This document shows positions 57,331 to 64,000 of a stretch of 64,000 bases of DNA, piece after piece (the first letter of the stretch is position 1; every line of letters starts with the position of its first letter). Below the pieces are notes generated by a model that worked only from the letters and a program-made list of their open reading frames with translations, made no database searches and was not told the DNA's origin. The position numbers and the translations under genes were made by a program. This stretch comes from Paralithodes platypus. Lineage: Eukaryota > Arthropoda > Malacostraca > Decapoda > Lithodidae. The stretch spans positions 38,065,321-38,129,320 of the forward strand of contig CM064580.1 of assembly GCA_032716605.1 (NCBI GenBank). The letters run 5' to 3'.

Positions 57331-59540
57331 CTTTGCTCTCTGTAATTATCAGGAACGATCTCCATACAAGACTTTAATCAAATTTATCCTTGTTAATCTG
57401 TGTGTGGGTGAGGTAAAGCTGCATCACAAGAACATTAATTGTGTTCGATTTTTTTTATTTTTTTCTTGGGTAGATTATTTTGCCACATACTCGCATATTT
57501 TAACATACTATGCGCGATGTCCGTTAACTCCAGGTACAGACTAATCAGATCAAAACTAATTAATCGACTTGTTTGAATAAATTTGGCGTTTTTTATCCAT
57601 GAAATAGAAGCCAAAATCGGATACTGTTTAAACAACGGCGATAAATGCGTGTGTGACCCTCCCTTTGGCGATCTTTGACCCTTATTGTACGTAGCCACCT
57701 TTTCTCTTGAAAATGTGTCTCAAATTTTATTTATGGATAGGATATTTGGAATCCCATTCGAATTCATTATCTTTCCCTAATGATATATACCGGTATTTCT
57801 TAAGTGAAATGTACAGTTGCTCACATAACTTCTGTTTGTTTCATTGTTATACAGCGGATTTTTCCTCAATATTTGGTAACGATGATGGTAAGCATTTGAT
57901 TGCATTCGTTGTCTTCAATAAAGACAACATTTACTTGATAGTATTTAGCACAAAGGTTTGGAAGGATATGGGACTTACTAAAGATGGATATATGTATTGA
58001 AGTTGATGTATTTGAGTCATCAAGTAAATGTGATTTGAACGGGTTTGAATGCTGCAAGATATATTTTTCATCAAAGCTGTATAGGTTTAGCAATTCGATA
58101 CGTTGAAAAAATATTAAACATTGATTTGTTTACAGTTTCTCAAATGTAAAACAATTTTGCTCAAAGGTTCGGTAATGTAAAACGATTTTGCTCAAAGGTT
58201 CGGTAAAAGCGGTAACAGGGATGGCAATTTTAAATCTGTGTCATATATTCTCCCCCAAGCCGCCAGCAACTATCGGATAAAAATATATGTCTGGCGGTTC
58301 AAGCAAATTTGAATACTGATTGGCTATTGTTGTTGGACGTGTCAGATATTTAGAGTCTGTCATTCACCACTTGACTTTTTGTTCGGTTGTGAAATTGTCT
58401 CTTATCGTTCTCGTTTTGTTTGGACTACTGCTTTGGCCTAGCGTTATTTGTTTTATGTTTTTTACTTGTCTTAATAATTCCTTTGCTGATAATAGTCGTG
58501 ACTTAGTAAGACTCTGTATAATTGAATGTATGTATCTATGCATGTTTGCCCATCAATAAATGAAACTGTTTTGATTTAATAAACTTATTAATAAATGTTG
58601 ATGAAACTGGGTCAGTACCATCATTTGGTCCTCTCAAATTAATTGTAGCTCCTGACTGGATGCACAACATTTTTACTGTGTTTATTATTCTCAAAATGGA
58701 GCCTTCGTGTGTGATGATGCCCCTGTTCTTCAGTTCTATAGAGTAGGTTCATTGGCTATAATCATCCTCTTAAAACCTCTTAACCCCCGTGTGATGCTTT
58801 ATGGCGTTAACAATGATGGTGGTCATGATGTTGGTGGTGATGATGGTGTTGATAAAGATGATTGTGATAACAATGATGATGCTAATATTGGTGTGGGAAG
58901 TGGTGCGACACATGATCTAATAACTCTTCTGCCCGATGTATACCATAGACTTATAGTGGTACACAGCAGGATCAGTGACCCCTCATCCAAAGTGCCCAAA
59001 AGTGCCCATAGTAATAGTGCAACCAATGCTGCCCCCATTATTCTCCTGGAAGACCCACGTATGGGAGAACTGTGATCAGGCCGCCAACATTCTTCCTTGC
59101 CCTACCCAGGCCACCTCCCACCCAAGCTCAGCATCCCATTCCCCCCCCCCCCCCCCTTCCACCTTTCCTTCCATCCTCACTCCCCTGGCCCTCTTTTACT
59201 TTCCTCCTTGGCCTCCACCAAGCTTCCCTCTTCAACCCACTCCCAGGCCCTTCTAATACCCACCCACGCACTCACCTGGGTCGTTCCAGGACCTTCCACC
59301 ATACCACGCCGCTCACGTAGTGCCACCCCGCTACAACCCATGCCCAACAGTGAGGAGTAGGAGGTCGGAGATAATTGTTTGGGCTCACCACCACGGCAAC
59401 AGCAGAGGCTCGACATTTCGTGGCCCAGTAGCGCCAACAGCCCTACATAAGTCCCACCACAAGCCATAGACGTGGGTGTCTGCAAGGGCCCTAGTAGAGA
59501 AATGTAGACACGTTTCTGTGGACTAAGGGGGAATTTTTTT
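57331..59540. other. Spacer, no gene recognised
   Basis: AT-rich to 58,700. Then a GATGATGGT-type stretch (58,812-58,885) giving an Asp/Asn-rich frame, and a C-rich stretch with a poly-C run (about 59,140-59,156). Several 80-120-codon frames exist but are compositional and resemble nothing known. Confidence 0.45.
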
Positions 59541-59901
59541 TACTTGAGTCACTGTATTCGACGGTACAAATGCGAGGATTCAGACAAAGTTTCTACAGAT
59601 ACAGAAGAGGACCTATCTCCGGAAATAGTCTGCGAAAATGGTGGCAATGCACTGACATTACAAGCGGCCCGTGAACATGTTGAGCAGCGTGTATAGAGGC
59701 AAATTGGTGGATTCTAGGAAAATCAACCACAAGACCAACACAAATGTCATCAAACCAGATATAGAGCTAGATTACAATATCATCATGCGTCTGGTGGACA
59801 AGTTCAGTATGCAAATCAGTGCCATCAAATTCGTTTGCAAGAGCACCAGGTGGTACTGGAAAGGATTCTTGCATCTTGTGGATGCATGCTTGAATGTATA
59901 G
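59541..59901 (+). pseudogene. Third piggyBac transposase remnant (DDE C-terminal part)
   Basis: The frame at 59,671-59,901 aligns without gaps to the main transposase from VDSGKI (about residue 518) to LHLVD: 29 of 59 residues are identical by eye, including the catalytic Asp in MRLVDK and the WY.K.FLHLVD motif. The upstream match (NMLSSVYRG against LLSTVHTG) continues past an in-frame stop near 59,655. No TTAA ends were found and the rest of the gene is missing. Divergence from the main copy shows a different, older lineage. Confidence 0.85.
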
Positions 59902-60057
59902 AATTTGTTCATGATAAAGATCAGAGAGAAACCTGGCTTGCGAGTAATTTCAAAAACGGGTTATCTCCAGTCTGCTGTAGATATACGGTATTGTGATATG
60001 TATTGCAGCATGGCATCATGGTGCGATGCCCTCGCCTAACAGATTACAAGCAAGGGA

Positions 60058-60484
60058 TTTACCCACTGAGCCCCAGCTAGTTATAAATAAATGTACCACC
60101 AGGGACCAGCAGGTTTTGAAATTTGTTTTTTTCCAGAAACAATAGCGAATGGGTTAGGAATGAAGGAAAAACCACAAAAAAACGATCAAAAAGGTCAAAA
60201 AGGAGTCCTACGGAGCCCCCGAAAGTCGATTTTACAAGAGTAAAAAATTGAAGGCAATAACCCCCAAAAACCATGTTTTTGCGCGCTCACGCACACACGA
60301 TTGGAGAGTTTTCAACCATCGGCATGGTTGCGTGGGATACTTACACAGTTCCCATACAAATCTGAGCCCTCTAGGTGCCATAGAACCGGAGTAATTAACA
60401 CTGACGCAACGTATGTGACGCTGGGGTTTAGCGTTACATACATTGCCGACGCACTGTTTGCGTCGCTGGGGCTCAGTGGGTTAA
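60058..60484 (+). mobile_element. TTAA MITE, family D, copy 3
   Basis: Ends ACCCACTGAGCCCCAGC and GCTGGGGCTCAGTGGGTTAA are exact inverted repeats apart from the left target site, now TTTA (60,058-60,061), probably mutated from TTAA. Same interior as 17,545-17,996 (AATAGCGAATGGGTTAGG; CACAGTTCCCATACAAATCT). Confidence 0.85.
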
Positions 60485-60514
60485 GTAACTCACCACACAC
60501 CTTTTTTTTTCCTA

Positions 60515-60790
60515 TGTGTATGAAAGAGACAAAAGGCAAAGCTGCCCTTGACAGGTGTCTCCCCCAAAGTTGAAAGAGTGACAGAGAGCTAAAATCAAGG
60601 TACATTAGAGTCAAAATGTCTGGACACATGGAGCTTGAAGCAATTTCAGTCATTGGATGAGGAGAAGACAGATGGAGGGAGAGAGTTCCAAAGCTTAATT
60701 GTTGAGTATAAGAAATACTGGGAAATTTGGTCCACTCTTGAGCTAGAAAGCTGGACAGAATAGGACAGGGGTGGGAGCGTGTTGAAAGTA
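60515..60790 (-). pseudogene. 3' end of another non-LTR element (family G), copy 1
   Basis: The minus strand reads FLYSTIKLWNSLPPSVFSSS, the characteristic C-terminal residues of LINE reverse transcriptases, followed by a 3' UTR in which CAAAGTTGAAAGAGTGACAG (plus strand) is shared with 63,060-63,330. Confidence 0.7.
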
Positions 60791-60899
60791 AATGGTTGAA
60801 CGCACCCATAATACTCATTGCAAAGGTGCTGAATGTGTTGCAGTGTCAATAAGTGACAAGGTAGCGCAGCATTGTCCTGCCCATTTTTCACAGCAGTGT

Positions 60900-62760
60900 A
60901 AATACATACATACATACATACATACATTTATAAACAGTGCTCCACACAAAGTGCGGTTCTGGTCTCACATCCTAATGGCGGCGCTCCAGGCAGCCCTGTT
61001 CCGAACTGCCTCATTTGTCAAGTTTTTAATTTCAAGATCAGACCATAAGGTTTGATCCCACGTCTCTCTTGGTCTGCACCTTGGTGCAGTTCCTTCCACG
61101 TTAATGGACTTGAATATTTTCACCTAACTTAGTTCATCCATCCTCTCCACATGTCCAAACCATCCAAGTCTACTAGAATGCATCTCATCACTGATACTCT
61201 TAACCCATACTGAACCAGAGGGTATTATCATAAATGTACCCTCCAGTACCAGGCAGGGTGGCCGAAATGGCTTCAGAGGCAAGAAAGAACGCCCTCCCAC
61301 CTCAAAAGTTGAAGAAGCACTGACCCAGCCAGCCTGTGGAAGCTTGCAACCAAGCTGAGAAGTGTTGTCAATGCCTCAGAGCAGCGCCTATAATTCATGG
61401 TAGCAGCTTCCGCTTGATACTGGCAGTTACAAGGACCGAATATTACTGACGGAAGTCGTCCGTTGCTGTTACTGGCGAATGCCTTTTTTTTACTGACGGC
61501 CAACGCACATCGCTGGTACAGTAAAGGTTAATACCTAACCTACTCCTCAATTCTTCAATAGATATCCTATCTTACCATTTTGCACCACACATTCATCTTG
61601 CCATTCTCATCTCATTGCGTTCCATATTGTTGATATCATCCGCTTTGACAGGCTACGTTTCTGCAGCTTATGTTCTTGTGCTTCTAGTGCATGAAGTGTA
61701 CACCTTTCCCTTCAAGGGAAGAGGGAGTTTTCTAATAGTTATCTGAAATTTCCCCAGCAGCATTTTAATCTAGCAATAGTGGCAGCCTCAGCCCCACCAC
61801 CAACAAAGATTGTATCTCACAAGTAGCAAAACTTGTCCATCAGCTCCAGTGCATCATTGCCAAAGTTAACACTCTCGAGCTGGTCATTGAACACAAGCTC
61901 ACCTTTGCATACTATGCATACAAATTTCTCAACTTCAGATTTCTTCCTCGGTAGAGGTTCCTATATTCTAATGTAGCACTTCTTCCCTGGGTGTACCCAG
62001 TAAAGGCAACTGCTACATTGAATTTGTGCCCACCCCTTTTCTGCATACTGCGCATGAGTATGCCCCACTTTGTTCTACCTTTCCAAGCTTTAAGCTACTG
62101 CGCAAAACCTTGGATATATATATATATTAAACTCTTAATCCTACTACTTGCCATGCCATCTCTCCATCTGTTGACTTAGCCTCGGTATCCCGCATACTAT
62201 CTGCGATAAGTACTATACTATCTGTATACAGCAGTTCCCAAGAGAGCCCAGCTCTGAAATCACCAAATAGTGCCTCCAGAACCATAGCAGAGGGCTTAAC
62301 ACAGAGCCCTGGTGGACTCCGACACGAAATGTAAACTCTTCACTCAGTACACCTTTCACCTTCACTGCCGTTCTCAAGTCCTCGTGCATCTTCATTATCA
62401 CACACACCACACACTCCCCTACGCCATCTTTGCTCATAACCCACTGCATAACATATCTGGGCACCTTATCATAAGCCTGCTCCATGTCTACAAACACAAG
62501 GTAATTATATTTCCGTCAGCTGCCTGACTATGAAAATTGCATCAATTGCACCATGTCCTGGCATGAAACCGAACAGCATATCGTCGATAGAAATGCTCTT
62601 CCTGATCATACCTTCAAAGACTCTCTTACAGACCTTCAATTCTTGGTCAAGCATTTTCAGGACTCTATATTGTCCACTATCTAATGAATCCCCCTTGACC
62701 TTATATAAGTTTACTCTGAACTCTACTTCCCCAAACCTTGTTCGCCCTTAATTTATACTT
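60900..62760 (-). pseudogene. Non-LTR element family C, minus strand, interrupted by a MITE
   Basis: 3' tail is (GTAT)n-like at 60,901-60,930. C-terminal residues lie at 61,150-60,945, RT motifs at 62,497-62,213 (FVDMEQAYDKVPRYVMQWVM, then TAVKVKG and GVHQGSVLSPLLW), and DDMLFGFMPGHGAIDAIFIV at about 62,590-62,530. The MITE at 61,200-61,531 lies inside it. Stops and shifts throughout. The upstream RT part is probably the piece at 63,548-63,862. Confidence 0.85.
61200..61531. mobile_element. TTAA-flanked MITE, family E-type
   Basis: TTAA at 61,200-61,203 and 61,528-61,531. Ends TTAACCCATACTGAACCAG and, inward, TTAACCTTTACTGTACCAG are imperfect inverted repeats. 332 bp, inserted in family C. 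Not otherwise seen in the window. Confidence 0.7.
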
Positions 62761-63547
62761 TATACTGTATGCTATGTATGTGTGCGTACTGTGCTCTATA
62801 CTGTGTATATATGTTGATTGTATGCTATATGCTTTATATGCTGTGTGTGTATAAACTGTGTACTATATACCCTTTTGGTAATACCCATCCTCCCTACCAT
62901 TACCATTATTCCCTTAATACTGTTCTGCCTCTATTTGTTGTCCTGTATAGGTTATGGGCAGCACACAGGATCCCCCTGGCACTGACACAGGATTCACACC
63001 CCACCTTACCTACCGGCTACCCAAGGAACCTTTTACTTTATTTTTAGCTTTATTGTTTTCTATGTGTGTGATGGTGACATAAGGCAAAACTACCTGTTAC
63101 GGCTGCCTCCCCCTGAGTTGAAAGAGTGACAGGGCCATAATCAAGGAATGAACGAGTAAAAATGCCTGGACACACAGAATTTGAAGCAGTTTAAGTCTTA
63201 GGATAAGGGAAAGATGGATTCAGGGAGAGCGTTCCAGAGCTCAGCTGTTGAATAGAAGAAAGATTGGGAATATTGTTTCACTCTTGGGTTGGAGAGTTGC
63301 ACAGAGTAGGGGTGGGATTTTGTTGCAAGTCGGGCGCTACGTGCTCTGCCCGGTGTGACCTTTGTGACTGACCCATATTTTGTTTAATGATTCTCTACAT
63401 CACTTTATTTTACTACTACTCATAAGAATTACTTCTTCTTTTTTAACCCTGTTTGTGTGAAAAGGCTTATACAAAGGATTGTCTGTATATTTATAGGTTA
63501 TAACCTGTGTTCTTTTATGCTTTTCTCTTAAATGTGCTATGACAATA
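62761..63547. other. Spacer containing a family-G 3' end, copy 2
   Basis: TATG/TGTA-rich at 62,761-62,870. Bases 63,060-63,330 match 60,515-60,790 (GTTGAAAGAGTGACAG, TGCCTGGACACACAG, GAGAGCGTTCCAGAGCTCAG). It separates two parts of family C, so it may be an insertion there. Confidence 0.6.
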
Positions 63548-63862
63548 TTAAAGTGTTTCAAGTATTACTCTTTTATGCCATTCATCAGGGATTCTCTTCT
63601 TTGTACTGATGGAGTTTATTGGATCAGAGACAAACATCACTCGTATGTCACCTGAAGCTTTAATCATCTCATCTACAATGCCAGAGCACCCTGCAGCTTT
63701 TCTGGCCTTCATGTTAATTATTGCGATTCTTACAACAGCAGGCGCTATCAAATGGGGAAAGGGGGGTGGTTGGCAAGTGTTTGCTTTTCTCGTTACAAAG
63801 CTGCTCTCTATTCCACTCAAATTCCACGTTGAGTAATCATTCTTAGTGTACCTTCCAAGCAT
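63548..63862 (-). pseudogene. Non-LTR family C, linker/RT start fragment
   Basis: Minus-strand frame with IAIINMKARKAAGCSGIVDEM, then IKASGD and a PDEWHKRVI stretch: the region just before the RT core (typically ...K.GKA.G.SG...EM.KA...). The RT core of the same family lies at 62.2-62.6 kb on the same strand, in the expected order. Confidence 0.75.
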
Positions 63863-63946
63863 CTCTATTTTATTTACTCAGCATAACCAATTGTCCCATT
63901 ATCATTCCTGACACACTGTTCTCCTACAACATCTTTACTGTTTTCC

Positions 63947-64000
63947 TTAACCCTTCCTGCCCGGGCAGCCTTTCTAAATGACAGCACTGAGAGCCCGGGG
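63947..64000. mobile_element. Possible start of another TTAA element, cut by the window end
   Basis: TTAACCCTTCCTGCCCGGGC at 63,947 has the TTAA-CCC form of the other elements. The partner end is outside the window, so this is tentative. Confidence 0.35.

Noticed and set aside
58707..59075. Asp/Asn-rich 122-codon protein
   Set aside because: Centre is a GATGATGGT-like simple repeat; no domain and no splice or promoter evidence.

Overview
The window looks like repeat-dominated intergenic DNA from an animal, most probably an arthropod and perhaps a decapod crustacean. The reasons are the many non-LTR retrotransposon lineages, short interstitial TTAGG runs (the arthropod telomere motif) near 44.28 kb, very long TC/CA/TA microsatellites, AT-rich spacers and tRNA-headed repeats. 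No spliced host gene is recognisable. Almost everything that can be named is a transposable element or a satellite, so the species guess is inference.

Layout. 0-1.2 kb: broken 3' half of a non-LTR element (family A). 3.4-10.1 kb: a run of TTAA-flanked non-autonomous elements, a 15-bp minisatellite and a perfect 36-bp array. 10.6-14.5 kb: another TTAA element, then two RTE-like repeats, the first split by a 1,685-bp solo LTR. 15.9-23.2 kb: a plus-strand non-LTR element (family E) carrying two separate insertions: a TIR element holding two inverted MITEs, and a minus-strand non-LTR element (family B) that is itself interrupted. 23.2-25.6 kb: a 1.18-kb tandem duplication. 26.5-27.2 kb: AGGCCTA-rich DNA. 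27.2-30.7 kb: a piggyBac transposon with a full DDE transposase core and C-terminal Cys/His domain, the best gene in the window. 30.8-33.5 kb: hairpins, a 211-bp repeat and another TTAA element. 35-38 kb: AGGCCTA-rich spacer. 37.2-47.4 kb: a field of a ~200-bp hairpin-forming module (F), interrupted by a minus-strand CR1-like element and partly amplified as a 1.81-kb tandem unit. 47.4-53.3 kb: family-B copies alternating with a 175-bp repeat, with a family-A insertion and a second, related 1,800-bp solo LTR. 55.9-59.9 kb: two decayed piggyBac relatives. 60-64 kb: further TTAA MITEs and minus-strand non-LTR fragments.

How the parts relate. One piggyBac-type transposase and two degenerate relatives lie among at least six families of TTAA-flanked MITEs. 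This suggests, but does not prove, that piggyBac-type enzymes shaped much of the region. The two solo LTRs have the same ends, share internal blocks and have 4-bp target duplications. Nesting gives relative ages: family E is older than family B at 19.7-22.4 kb, the RTE-like repeat is older than its LTR, and the F module is older than the CR1-like insertion. Boundaries were set by eye and are approximate unless a target duplication is given.
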